DNA from: a virus
Virus record (IMG/VR): IMGVR_UViG_3300031787_000060
Coordinates: 16,801 to 80,800 of that record
Direction: 5' to 3' (one strand)
Length of the DNA stretch: 64,000 nt
Both the position numbers and the translations under genes were made by a program. Shown in pieces: positions 27,311-37,263 of this stretch. The notes beneath the pieces are model-generated. The model was given only the letters and a program-made list of their open reading frames with translations. It searched no databases and was not told the DNA's origin. Position 1 is the first letter of the stretch, and each line of letters begins with the position of its first letter.

Positions 27311-27482
27311 AATTGGTTATTATAGGTACTCCCCCAAAGGGAAACCAATAATTGATTGTATAAGTTATTACCCTATTAATGATTTTATAAACGAATATCT
27401 ACTTAAACAAGAATTTGTAGAATTTGAATATGATAATGAAACTCCAAAAACTATTGAGGGTAAAATTATTGTTTTGATATAA
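27291..27482 (+). CDS. Small protein of unknown function overlapping the reductase gene
   Basis: A short frame reads DYEIGYYRYSPKGKPIIDCI, then SYYPINDFINEYLLKQEFVE, and ends in GKIIVLI. Its composition (balanced, with alternating hydrophobic strands and acidic residues) looks like a real small protein and not a shadow. No ATG fits well: TTG at 27291 overlaps the upstream gene by 20 bases and gives 63 aa, whereas ATG at 27180 would need a 131-base overlap and an unnatural N-terminus. It is followed after 26 bases by the gp25 gene. Function unknown. Confidence 0.5.
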   Translation: MTIWDYEIGYYRYSPKGKPIIDCISYYPINDFINEYLLKQEFVEFEYDNETPKTIEGKIIVLI

Positions 27483-27496
27483 ATTTAATTTTTCAG

Positions 27497-27504
27497 TATT
27501 TATT
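27497..27504 (+). promoter_or_regulatory. TATTTATT box upstream of gp25
   Basis: TATTTATT ends 4 bases before the gp25 ATG at 27509. It probably starts the baseplate wedge unit gp25-gp6. Confidence 0.45.
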
Positions 27505-27508
27505 TGAT

Positions 27509-27961
27509 ATGGCAAATGGTGTAACATACGGTATTACTTTTCCTTTTAAAGATTCATTAAATGGTAAATTTTTGGATTTATCGGACACAAGTGAAGAAGA
27601 AATTAGAAGTAGTTTAATACATTTATTACTTACAAGAAAGGGTAGTAGATACTTTATGCCAAACTTTGGGACAAGATTATATGAGTTTATTTTTGAACCA
27701 CTTGATAGTCCTACTTTTGACCAAATAGAAACAGAAATAAAAGAAGCGGTTGAGACTTACATACCAGGATTAACTATTACTTCAGTTAAAATTGAACCTG
27801 CGGTCGCTACTCAAGATACTTTACAAATTAATAATGAGTCGGCGACTGAATTTAATTTTACTAACACTCCTGAAGTTGAGTACACTGCTAAAGTAAGAAT
27901 AAATTATAATATTACAAATAATGTATTTAATACACCGGGGTTTGTAATTATTAATATATAA
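27509..27961 (+). CDS. 25: Baseplate wedge protein gp25
   Basis: The 150-aa protein (T4 gp25: 132 aa) belongs to the gp25/W-like family, which forms the inner baseplate ring and the sheath-initiation platform. Diagnostic parts are FPFKDSLNGKFLDL, EEIRSSLIHLLLTRKGSRYF, and MPNFGTRLYEFIFEPLD, followed by EIKEAVETYIPGL. An insertion near residues 108-130 makes it longer than T4 gp25. It lies 4 bases before gp6, a gene pairing conserved across contractile tails (W-J in phage P2). This gives firm anchorage for calling the following genes baseplate or fibre proteins. Confidence 0.93.
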   Translation: MANGVTYGITFPFKDSLNGKFLDLSDTSEEEIRSSLIHLLLTRKGSRYFMPNFGTRLYEFIFEPLDSPTFDQIETEIKEAVETYIPGLTITSVKIEPAVATQDTLQINNESATEFNFTNTPEVEYTAKVRINYNITNNVFNTPGFVIINI

Positions 27962-27965
27962 AACT

Positions 27966-29837
27966 ATGATATCATATACTACAAGAGATTTTCAGGCAAT
28001 TAGATTAGAGTTAATAAACTATGTTAGAACTTATTATCCTGATTTAATTCAAAACGTAAATGATGCATCTGTTTTTTCTGTTTTACTTGATTTAAATGCT
28101 GCGGTTACCGATAACTTAAATTATCACATTGATAGAAGTTTACAAGAAACTGTTTTACAATTTGCACAACAACCAAGTTCACTTTATAATATTGCTCGAA
28201 CCTATGGTTTAAAAATTCCTGGAATGAGACCTTCAATTTCATTGGTTGATTTCTCAGTACAAGTTCCACCATTTGGTGACGCTCCGGCAGTACAATCTAG
28301 CACAGGTACATTACAACCACCAGACTCTGCTTATTTTGGAATTTTAGCTAAAGGTAGTCAGGTGATTGGTGCTGGACAAACTTTTGAAACTTTATACGAT
28401 GTTGATTTTGGTAATGACTTTAATAGTGAAGGGATTGTTAATAGAACTGTAATTCCTAACTTTGATGCTAACAATATATTAATTAACTATACAATTACAA
28501 AAAGAGAAGTTGTTATTAATGGTATTACAAAAGTATTCAAAAGAGTTATTAATACTCCTGAAACAAGACCATTTTTTGAATTTTTCTTACCTGAAAAAAA
28601 TGTATTAGGTGTAACAGGTGTTATTCTAAAAGATGGTACGAATTACAACAATATTCCTTCAGCTCAAGAGTTTATGGATACTACAAACTTAACTAACAAA
28701 TGGTTTGAAGTTGAAGCTTTAGCTCAAGATAGTATTTTTATTGAAGACCCAACAAAACCACAGGATGAAACAGGTGTTAAAGTTGGTCGTTATTATAAAA
28801 CAAATCAAAAGTTTATTACTGAATATACTCCACAAGGATTTTTAAAATTAACTTTTGGTGGAGGAAACACATCTTCAGATGAATTACTAAGACAATTTAC
28901 CACTAATGGAACTCCTTTAGATATTTCAAAATATCAAAATAACTATTCTTTAGGTTCAACTCTTAAAGGTAATTCCACATTATTTGTTCAGTATCGTGTT
29001 GGAGGTGGATTGGTGAGTAATCTTGGGCCAGGCTCAATTACTCAACTTGGAACTGTAAACTTTAATGTATATGGTAGTGACCAAAATAAAGTTACTGCGG
29101 TAATTAATTCTTTATCTTGTAATAATGTATTACCTGCGATTGGAGGGGCAAATTATCCAAGTATTGAAGAAATTAGAAATTTAATCACATTTAACTTTGC
29201 GGCACAAAACAGAGCAGTAACGATTAATGACTACGAGGCTATAATTAGAAAAATGCCTTCAAGATTTGGAGCACCTGCAAAAGTTGCGATTACTGAAGTC
29301 GATAATAAAATAAATGTTCAGATTTTATCCTATGATTCAAATGGAGCATTGACTGAAACAATTTCTAATACATTAAAAACTAACATTGCTACCTATTTGT
29401 CAAATTACAGAATGATGAATGATTATATTCAGGTTCTTCCGGCTCAAGTTATTGATTTAGCATTTGATATTTTTATTGTTCTTAATAGTTCACAAAATCA
29501 GGGCGTTGTAATTTCAAATATTATATCAAAGATTAATACCTATATGAGTCCAAGTAATCGAGGTATGGGTGAAAATCTTTATATATCACAATTGAGAGCA
29601 TTAATACAAAGTGAGGAAGGTGTTATTACTGTTGCATCTATAAATGTTTATAACCGAGTTGGTGGATTATATTCATCATCACAAGTTTCTCAATCATATT
29701 CTAATACAACAACAAAAGAAATTAAGGTTATAGAGGATACTATTTACGCTGAACCAAATCAGATTTTTAATGTTAGATTCCCTGATAAAGACATTAAAGT
29801 GTCGATTAAAAATCTAACAACAGTTAATTTCAGTTAA
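27966..29837 (+). CDS. 6: Baseplate wedge protein gp6 (J-like)
   Basis: The 623-aa protein (T4 gp6: 660 aa) is the central wedge protein of the inner baseplate ring. The N-terminus ISYTTRDFQAIRLELINYVR and the stretch NDASVFSVLLDLNAAVTDNL are typical of the family. The C-terminal half contains NRAVTINDYEAIIRKMPSRF and QVLPAQVIDLAFDIFIVLN, the conserved J-like core seen in P2 gpJ and T4 gp6. It lies 4 bases after gp25, with which it interacts in the assembled baseplate. It is complete and ends 51 bases before the next gene, with a TATTTATT box in between. Confidence 0.93.
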   Translation: MISYTTRDFQAIRLELINYVRTYYPDLIQNVNDASVFSVLLDLNAAVTDNLNYHIDRSLQETVLQFAQQPSSLYNIARTYGLKIPGMRPSISLVDFSVQVPPFGDAPAVQSSTGTLQPPDSAYFGILAKGSQVIGAGQTFETLYDVDFGNDFNSEGIVNRTVIPNFDANNILINYTITKREVVINGITKVFKRVINTPETRPFFEFFLPEKNVLGVTGVILKDGTNYNNIPSAQEFMDTTNLTNKWFEVEALAQDSIFIEDPTKPQDETGVKVGRYYKTNQKFITEYTPQGFLKLTFGGGNTSSDELLRQFTTNGTPLDISKYQNNYSLGSTLKGNSTLFVQYRVGGGLVSNLGPGSITQLGTVNFNVYGSDQNKVTAVINSLSCNNVLPAIGGANYPSIEEIRNLITFNFAAQNRAVTINDYEAIIRKMPSRFGAPAKVAITEVDNKINVQILSYDSNGALTETISNTLKTNIATYLSNYRMMNDYIQVLPAQVIDLAFDIFIVLNSSQNQGVVISNIISKINTYMSPSNRGMGENLYISQLRALIQSEEGVITVASINVYNRVGGLYSSSQVSQSYSNTTTKEIKVIEDTIYAEPNQIFNVRFPDKDIKVSIKNLTTVNFS

Positions 29838-29869
29838 CATCATTTATTTTTTGAAAATCGTGTGTAAAC

Positions 29870-29877
29870 TATTTATT
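29870..29877 (+). promoter_or_regulatory. TATTTATT box upstream of 1859-aa gene
   Basis: TATTTATT ends 11 bases before the ATG at 29889, at the head of a run of overlapping structural genes. Confidence 0.45.
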
Positions 29878-29888
29878 AAAAAACACAC

Positions 29889-32800
29889 ATGTCTTCATCT
29901 TATAGAATTAGAACAGAGTTAGGGATTGATAAAGTAATTCAGGTAAAACTTGAACAAAATTTTGATACACTTGAATTATTATCATTATCAATTAATCCAA
30001 ACGACACTTACATTAGAGCTTGTGCGGACTACGGAGTAGTTGTTGGTAGAGTTTTCTGTAATAACGGATTTGGTCTACCTAACGCTAAAATATCTATTTT
30101 TATTGCTTTAGATGAGGCAGACATCAATGATACTGTAATTAGTACATTATACCCATACAGAACAATTAATGACGTTAATGAAGATGGTTACAAATACAAT
30201 TTATTACCTTACACACCCTCTTACACAGGACACATTCCTGTTGGGACTTTTCCTGATAGAAATGATGCTTTAACTAATAAGTCAGTAATTCAGGTTTACG
30301 ACAAGTATTTTAAGTTTGTTGTTACCACAAATGGTTCAGGTGACTTTATGATTTTAGGTGTACCACCCGGACAACACACTTTATTCATGCAAGTTGACTT
30401 GTCTGATATTGGTGAGTTTTCATTTACACCGGCGGATTTAATTAGAATTGGTAGAGCAACCGAATCACAAGTCAACGGAGCACAGTTTAAGTTTTCTGAA
30501 AATTATAGTGAATTACCACAAATTGTAACAATATCAAAAACAGTACAAGTTGCACCATTTTATGGTGAACAAGAAACTTGTGATTATTATATTGCAAGAA
30601 CTGACTTTGACTTAACTGCTGAAGCTCAAGTTACTATTTCACCTACTGCAGTTTTTATGGGTTCATTGGTTTCTACAGTTGATGAAACTAAATTAGGTTA
30701 TAACAACGTTTACGACAAATGTAAAATCCCAAAAACTATGGGTGACTTGTGTGACTTAACTTCAGGGCCAGGACAAATATTGGCGATTAGACAAAGTTAT
30801 AGAACTGATAGTGATGGGTTACCTATATTAGAAACAGTTGAGTTAGAAAATGGAGGTAAAGTAATTGATGAGAATGGAACTTGGCTATTAGAGGTTCCAA
30901 TGAATCTTGACTATGTGTATACCGATGAAGAGGGTAATCAACAAATAACTCAAAATCCTGAAGTTGGTATACCGACAAAAGGTAAGTATAGATTTAAGGT
31001 AAAATGGGAACAAGGGCCTGAACTTTCTGAAAGTACTAAAAGAGCTTATTTCTTAGTTCCAAATATTAAAGAATATGGATGGACTAATTCAGACGACCCT
31101 TATTTAGATAGTAATTTTAATCAACAAATAGGAATACCTGTATCTGTAAATATCCCATCAAATTCCCCTAACGAAAATGGGGAATATGTTTACTTATCAG
31201 AATATTTAAATGAATTTGAAACTAATAAGGTGTATAGACTAACTAATACATTAAACGTCGAAAACTTCCAAATATTCTATTCAAACGGTACTCAATATCT
31301 TTCACAAAATATATATCCAGAAGATTTTGCATCTTTATATTTTGTTTATGATAGGATAGACAATGGCTCGGACGCTATTATTAACTTTTTGAAAATTGAT
31401 GAGGATAGATTTTTACTTGAACAATCATATGCATTTAGTTTAGATTGGACTGACTATGCGAATATATCAGCGGCAATAAATTGTGAAGACACATTTATGG
31501 AACTTCAGTATAATAAAGTTTATACTGTCAGTCAGTTGATGGATAGATATGTTTCGGAAAGGAGACCTTGGAATACAACAGGTATTAAAAATATTTTAGA
31601 TGATAAATGTACTGGGGAATATAATAAATTCCCAACTAATGATGCGTTTTTTAGAGTTAATTTTACATATATAGTATATAACATATTCTTTGAAATTTTT
31701 AGATATATTGCAATGATTTTAATGATTATTGCTCACATTTTAGGATTTTTATGGTTAGTTGTTGGCCCAATTTTGGCGGGTATTATCGTATTAATACAGA
31801 GTGTTGTACGTGGTATATGTATTGGATTAAATTGGATAAGACGAAGATTAGGTAGACCTGAAAGACCATGTTTAACACCTATAGATGTGTCTAGTTTATT
31901 TGCGGGTAATCCTTTTAAAAATCTTGGATTACCATTATTACTTTATACTGAAGATGGATGTGAAAGATGTAATTGTCGATTAGATGACCAAAGAGCCAAT
32001 TTTGATGCGATTGGACAACCTAATTTATTTACATTATTAAATACAAGTATTTTAATTGACTCAACAGATTTTAGTATATATCAAAGTGATAATATTGAAT
32101 CTGACTATGTTTCAGGGATTTATGCAGGAAATGTAAATCCAAATCAATACTTTTTATATGATAGATTTCCAATTGTGACCTCAGACATTGAGGTTGAAGT
32201 TGAGGTTAATAATAATGAAACTGACATTAAACAAATTTCAAACAACCATTTTTCAACTAATATACCTTTCTCTGAAGTTTTAAATTCTTGGAACAATAAG
32301 GGAAGATATTTTACGGGTATTGATATTGAAACTGATTTTGGTAATTTTAATCTGTTTTACGGCTCAACAAGAATGATAGTGTCAATTGAGCCTGATTTGA
32401 ACAATCCTCAAACAAAATACCATATGGATAATTTTACGGTATTGTTGATTGACCCGACAGCTTCTCCATTAGAAACTGGTAAAATAGTCTCATTCCAAGA
32501 TAGGGACATGTCTAATGACCCAAATTATTTTTCAGAACAAAGAGAGATATATGCGACTGGTACTACTAGTAATTTATCACATGTTAATATAAGATGGACA
32601 AATCCTCAAACGGCTGGTCAGATGATGACAACATATAATATATCAGGATTTGATAGTTTACCTAAAACGACAGGATTTCCATCAGATATTGAATACTATC
32701 AAGTAATAACAGGTTGGACAATTGGAGAATATAAACAAATTGCATCAGACGTACTTGGAAATAATAACGCTCCAAAATTTGCTGATTTTTGGAATTATAA

Positions 32801-35468
32801 TATGTCTCATTATGAATGGGCAACTATGGATGAAACATTTAGTTGTTATAGACAAAGAGTAAGGAGATTTGATAATCCTCAAAATATTGAGGGTATAAGT
32901 GATTTGATAACAAATATTGATGATTATCAAATTGTTATTTTAATGAGAGGTGTTGATGTCCATTCACCAAGAGTTAAACAAAGAATATATATGGAACCAT
33001 TTTTCCAAATCCAACCTTATGGAGGGGCTGGATATGTTAATGGTAATGGTTCTTTACCTACGATAAATCAAACTTTCAATAACCCTAATTTTTATATTGA
33101 GGGTTATTATAAATTAAATGTACCATTACAACCAAATTTATATTCAACTTATCATTGTGTGAGGCATAATCAATTGGGTACTAATAATGATGCTGACCAA
33201 TATGGTGGTACTGTGTTTTATGATAGTTACGCTTTTTCATATACTCAAAATTTATTTTCACCTTATACTACTAACATGATGAATTATTATTCATCATTTG
33301 ATAGAACAACATTTGGTCAAAGTGCTGCGGCGGGTCAAATACCTCCACAATTCTCAACAAATGATTATAATCCGTTATACCTAGATTTTTCGGCGGGTTA
33401 TGTTAGGAATAACTTGAACATTAATTTTATGGGTGGTTATTTTGATGTTAGTCATGATTGTCCTGGTAGTGGGCAAGGAAACTGTGTACTACCAAAACCT
33501 ACTACAACGGTTATTACTTTTAATAGATGGAATTTCCCCGATACAACATTTGCATATTATTCACCTTACTCAACCTTTGAAGGTCAATCATTTTACTTTT
33601 TAAATTTTGGAATTAGTGGACTTTATGATGATTCATGTGAATCATGTTCTAACGAACCTTGTAGTCGAGCGTTTTACTTATCTAATAAAGGTTTTATTTC
33701 ACCATCATACAATAGTACAAACTCATTTGCCAATTCAAATACTGATGGATACTCAATATTTACAAACATTAATATTGTTAATAAAAATAAAATTGTAGTT
33801 AGAACTGACAGGTTACCAACGTCAACATCTGAATCTATCAATGGTGGTAATAGTTATTTTATGCATCAAAACCCGACATTTGCAATTTTCCAATATGATG
33901 ATACTGGTGAACAATCAGAATTAACTAATGTAACACAACAGGCATTTTCAATTAATGACAGTACTAATCAATTTTTACCTTACGCTGAAGTTGCGGATTC
34001 ACTTGCTGATTGTGAAAAGGCGGTAATGTTAAAATGTTATGAGTTAATTAATGGTGTACCTACAATAAAACCTGATTGTGAAGAATTAATGAATCCAACT
34101 TCAAGTAATAAAAAATTCTTTAATTACGGTACAGGATGTTATAATTTGGTATCAAAATTAATTGCGACTATTCCTGACGATATAAGGTCAATTGTTGAAT
34201 GGTCACAAAGAGTTAAAGTTAATAATGCGGTATGTTTTAATGTGTTTTCACATTCATTTTCTAATCAGTGGATAAATGGTACATTATATGCGTATCCGTT
34301 TAATAATAAAAGAGTTTTTACAGGAACTGATAATAGACCGTACAGTATTTTTTGTAGAGATACAATATATTTCCATGAAACAAGTAATAACTTTTATTAT
34401 AGAAGTTCTCCTTGGTCGGTGACTGAAGGATTTATCGGTAAAAATAATACAACTTTTGGTAATACTATTGATTTTGGTAATTATAAATTTTTACAATCAC
34501 CTACAACAATTTTAGATTTAGGGCCAAAGGCTTACTTTATTCAGGAATTAGTTAATAACGATGATTATGATGGTTACATTGTTTCTAAAATTAAATCTAC
34601 GAGTTATAACAATGTTTCTGAAATTCTTAATTTGTTTATTTTAAGTCGTTTAGTAAATCCTAACTTTTTACAATTTTTAATACCGACAACTCCGGGTGTT
34701 AATGAAGGTACTGATGACCCAACTGTAAGAGGATTTTTTAAAAACAGACGATGGGAAAATAATAATAGTAGTACAGTACCTGCTTTAGTTGATGCCGATT
34801 ACGCTCAAATGATATCAGTAAATTCTGAGTTTGGAATTTCACCATTTAGTGTTTCAAACTACGCTCAACCTTTAACGTCTATTTATCAACCTGTAATTTT
34901 GGGGGATGAAAATAATTTCCCATTCTTTGGTTTGTTATTGACTGGAAATACTCAAGACAGGGATTACATCTCACCAAGAAGAACTATATGGAATCCACAG
35001 GCAACAATTGATACACCTCCACAATACAACTTTACGGAAATTCCTGTTAAGACACAAGAGGTACCATTTTATTTATGGAAATTAATTAAGATGAATAATG
35101 AAAACGGACAACCAATGGACTATGGGACAATTTTTGGTTCACAAAATAACAATTGGGTTACAAATTATCCTGACTCAACAGGTGAGTTTAATAACTCATT
35201 TTTCCAATATAAGTACCAAAAATTAGATAGATTTAATAACGCTAGTCGATATTTCCAAGTGGATGGTAACTTGGCGGCTAATTATAGAGGGACTTTAATA
35301 AACTTTGATTCAAATAATATACCGACAGATACGATACCGACACAAAACTTTAATCCTCAATTTTTAGTAGGTGCGCCAAACCACTTCTATTTTGGTTTAA
35401 AGAGAGGTGGAAGTGCGTTAGATAGATTTTTAATAAAATACGTAAATACAGAAGAAGTAATTGAATGA
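29889..35468 (+). CDS. Giant baseplate-associated protein with internal membrane-like segment
   Basis: This 1859-aa protein sits where T4 has gp7, just after gp6. The N-terminus SYRIRTELGIDKVIQVKLEQ leads to a carboxypeptidase-regulatory-like beta domain (about 45-180: GRVFCNNGFGLPNAKISIFI and FMILGVPPGQHTLFMQVDL). Residues about 591-647 form a very hydrophobic stretch, including EIFRYIAMILMIIAHILGFL and VVGPILAGIIVLIQSVV, ending in basic RRRLGRPER: two or three predicted membrane helices. Cys clusters follow (CERCNC near 689; CESCSNEPC near 1250), possibly metal sites or disulfides. The rest is Asn/Tyr/Thr-rich beta-type structural sequence. It overlaps the next gene by 8 bases. A baseplate role is inferred from context; a membrane-active role is speculation. 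Confidence 0.6.
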   Translation: MSSSYRIRTELGIDKVIQVKLEQNFDTLELLSLSINPNDTYIRACADYGVVVGRVFCNNGFGLPNAKISIFIALDEADINDTVISTLYPYRTINDVNEDGYKYNLLPYTPSYTGHIPVGTFPDRNDALTNKSVIQVYDKYFKFVVTTNGSGDFMILGVPPGQHTLFMQVDLSDIGEFSFTPADLIRIGRATESQVNGAQFKFSENYSELPQIVTISKTVQVAPFYGEQETCDYYIARTDFDLTAEAQVTISPTAVFMGSLVSTVDETKLGYNNVYDKCKIPKTMGDLCDLTSGPGQILAIRQSYRTDSDGLPILETVELENGGKVIDENGTWLLEVPMNLDYVYTDEEGNQQITQNPEVGIPTKGKYRFKVKWEQGPELSESTKRAYFLVPNIKEYGWTNSDDPYLDSNFNQQIGIPVSVNIPSNSPNENGEYVYLSEYLNEFETNKVYRLTNTLNVENFQIFYSNGTQYLSQNIYPEDFASLYFVYDRIDNGSDAIINFLKIDEDRFLLEQSYAFSLDWTDYANISAAINCEDTFMELQYNKVYTVSQLMDRYVSERRPWNTTGIKNILDDKCTGEYNKFPTNDAFFRVNFTYIVYNIFFEIFRYIAMILMIIAHILGFLWLVVGPILAGIIVLIQSVVRGICIGLNWIRRRLGRPERPCLTPIDVSSLFAGNPFKNLGLPLLLYTEDGCERCNCRLDDQRANFDAIGQPNLFTLLNTSILIDSTDFSIYQSDNIESDYVSGIYAGNVNPNQYFLYDRFPIVTSDIEVEVEVNNNETDIKQISNNHFSTNIPFSEVLNSWNNKGRYFTGIDIETDFGNFNLFYGSTRMIVSIEPDLNNPQTKYHMDNFTVLLIDPTASPLETGKIVSFQDRDMSNDPNYFSEQREIYATGTTSNLSHVNIRWTNPQTAGQMMTTYNISGFDSLPKTTGFPSDIEYYQVITGWTIGEYKQIASDVLGNNNAPKFADFWNYNMSHYEWATMDETFSCYRQRVRRFDNPQNIEGISDLITNIDDYQIVILMRGVDVHSPRVKQRIYMEPFFQIQPYGGAGYVNGNGSLPTINQTFNNPNFYIEGYYKLNVPLQPNLYSTYHCVRHNQLGTNNDADQYGGTVFYDSYAFSYTQNLFSPYTTNMMNYYSSFDRTTFGQSAAAGQIPPQFSTNDYNPLYLDFSAGYVRNNLNINFMGGYFDVSHDCPGSGQGNCVLPKPTTTVITFNRWNFPDTTFAYYSPYSTFEGQSFYFLNFGISGLYDDSCESCSNEPCSRAFYLSNKGFISPSYNSTNSFANSNTDGYSIFTNINIVNKNKIVVRTDRLPTSTSESINGGNSYFMHQNPTFAIFQYDDTGEQSELTNVTQQAFSINDSTNQFLPYAEVADSLADCEKAVMLKCYELINGVPTIKPDCEELMNPTSSNKKFFNYGTGCYNLVSKLIATIPDDIRSIVEWSQRVKVNNAVCFNVFSHSFSNQWINGTLYAYPFNNKRVFTGTDNRPYSIFCRDTIYFHETSNNFYYRSSPWSVTEGFIGKNNTTFGNTIDFGNYKFLQSPTTILDLGPKAYFIQELVNNDDYDGYIVSKIKSTSYNNVSEILNLFILSRLVNPNFLQFLIPTTPGVNEGTDDPTVRGFFKNRRWENNNSSTVPALVDADYAQMISVNSEFGISPFSVSNYAQPLTSIYQPVILGDENNFPFFGLLLTGNTQDRDYISPRRTIWNPQATIDTPPQYNFTEIPVKTQEVPFYLWKLIKMNNENGQPMDYGTIFGSQNNNWVTNYPDSTGEFNNSFFQYKYQKLDRFNNASRYFQVDGNLAANYRGTLINFDSNNIPTDTIPTQNFNPQFLVGAPNHFYFGLKRGGSALDRFLIKYVNTEEVIE

Positions 35469-37263
35469 TAATTTTCAAATATTAAAAGGTACTGCAAGAT
35501 ATGCAAGTGCTCCTGACATTGATACTAAAATTAATGTTACTTTGGATAGTACTCTAAAGGAACTCACCGAGTATGAAAGAAATTTAGGAATTGATTTGGC
35601 TTTAAGGTTTGACACCGAAAGGCAACAATCAACAATTTTTAATTTTACTTGTAAGTTTACCCTTCTTTTTGAAAATGCTTATTCTGGTTTAACACAACCA
35701 ATTACAAATCCGTATTCACCAATTAATAGGAACTTATATTATATAAGTCCTGAAACGTATAGAATTTTACAAAATAGTAATCCTGACCCTAGTTTTGAAA
35801 TTGCTTGGGCTGGTTTACCACAATATCATGAGTTTGAGTTTATAAGAACGGATTATAATGTTCCTGGATATACAACCATTCAAAATAACCAAACTCCACA
35901 TGTACCATTTAATACTTTAGAGGCAACGTTTTACAATTGGTTTTTTTATCTAACATATCCTTTTGAAAGTGATTATACAAAACAATTACAAATTTTATTA
36001 GATGATGGTAATACTTTTGATTGGATTATTGGGAATGGAATTCCATTTGTAGTAAGTAATGAATTTATAAATGGTAAACCTGTAATTCAATTTACGTGTC
36101 CATTTAATCATAATTTAAGTGAAGGTGATAGTGTTGAATTAACAATTTCTTGTAACACTAATAATACCTTTGATGTTTATACTTTAGGTGATTCATATGC
36201 GAATAATCAAGATAGAATATTCACAATATATAATTTAGGTTATGCTGATTGTGGTAATTTTTATGATGGTGCAATTGGATTAATGAAACGAATTACAACT
36301 AAAGGTAATCCTGAATCAAAATCAAAATATTACGTAAGAAGACACAAAGTTATTACAAGTTACAATGAATCAGAATTAACAAAAACAGGTTTTGAAAATA
36401 ATCCATTTGGTACAAATACAAAATATGAGTCAAAGGCATTAACTCCAAACTTGAGTCCAAGAATTTCAATAAAAGAGGGTTCACAAAGTTATAACTTATC
36501 ATTTAAAAACGATGTTGATATAAATAACCTTTTAGATAATTTAAATAGACCTGTCACTGAATTTTATACTACAGTAGTAAACAGAGGATATTTTGGATTT
36601 TTTAATAAACCAATTGTTAATGGGGTGGGGTTAAAACAGGGATGGGAGTTTAATCTCGGGCCAAATTTAAATACATGGTGGAACGATACAAACACGTTAG
36701 CGTTAACAAACGTTCAAACTAGTTTTTATGATAAAACATCACCTGGTGGTACCACTTTAAGATTTTATTACAATTTACCATATAATGTTGGAGATACTCT
36801 TGATGGGGATATTTGTGAATGGAATGATATGACACAAACTGAAACTGTTTTGTCTGAATATTACCAAAAAATAAATTTTAATCAAAAAATATTTAAAACA
36901 TCACCTATTGGTGAATCGAATCCAAATACTGAAGGTTATTACTATAAACCACATTATAAGTTTCAAATAAGAGTTTTTTCTGATTATGTAGAACAAAGTG
37001 ACGAAAGTAATCCTCAAAATTTTCCTTTAGTTAATTTACCTACTTACGCTTTCTTCTCAAGTTATAATAATGATTTCAGATGGAGAGATATATATCCTTA
37101 TGGTTTCATTGATGATATTGGACGAGGTGTTGATAGACCTTTTTTAAATAACAAACATTATGTGCATGAAAACTTCATTTTTAGATTAATACCTGAAGGA
37201 AGTAATGTTAATAATATAAACACTACACAAGTTAACGACCCAATTACAGATGGTTGTGAATAA
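35461..37263 (+). CDS. Baseplate/fibre-region structural protein (600 aa), unknown
   Basis: No family recognised. The start is TTG at 35461 (NDNFQILKGTARYASAPDID), overlapping the upstream stop codon by 8 bases; no ATG fits in frame. The opening phrase FQILKG recurs as FKILK in the next gene, suggesting the two share an N-terminal attachment motif. The remainder is rich in Asn, Tyr, Phe and Thr with beta-strand character, for example IQFTCPFNHNLSEGDSVELT, an Ig or jelly-roll-like phrase. No enzymatic motif seen. Tight coupling with neighbours suggests equimolar baseplate or fibre components. Confidence 0.7.
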   Translation: MNDNFQILKGTARYASAPDIDTKINVTLDSTLKELTEYERNLGIDLALRFDTERQQSTIFNFTCKFTLLFENAYSGLTQPITNPYSPINRNLYYISPETYRILQNSNPDPSFEIAWAGLPQYHEFEFIRTDYNVPGYTTIQNNQTPHVPFNTLEATFYNWFFYLTYPFESDYTKQLQILLDDGNTFDWIIGNGIPFVVSNEFINGKPVIQFTCPFNHNLSEGDSVELTISCNTNNTFDVYTLGDSYANNQDRIFTIYNLGYADCGNFYDGAIGLMKRITTKGNPESKSKYYVRRHKVITSYNESELTKTGFENNPFGTNTKYESKALTPNLSPRISIKEGSQSYNLSFKNDVDINNLLDNLNRPVTEFYTTVVNRGYFGFFNKPIVNGVGLKQGWEFNLGPNLNTWWNDTNTLALTNVQTSFYDKTSPGGTTLRFYYNLPYNVGDTLDGDICEWNDMTQTETVLSEYYQKINFNQKIFKTSPIGESNPNTEGYYYKPHYKFQIRVFSDYVEQSDESNPQNFPLVNLPTYAFFSSYNNDFRWRDIYPYGFIDDIGRGVDRPFLNNKHYVHENFIFRLIPEGSNVNNINTTQVNDPITDGCE

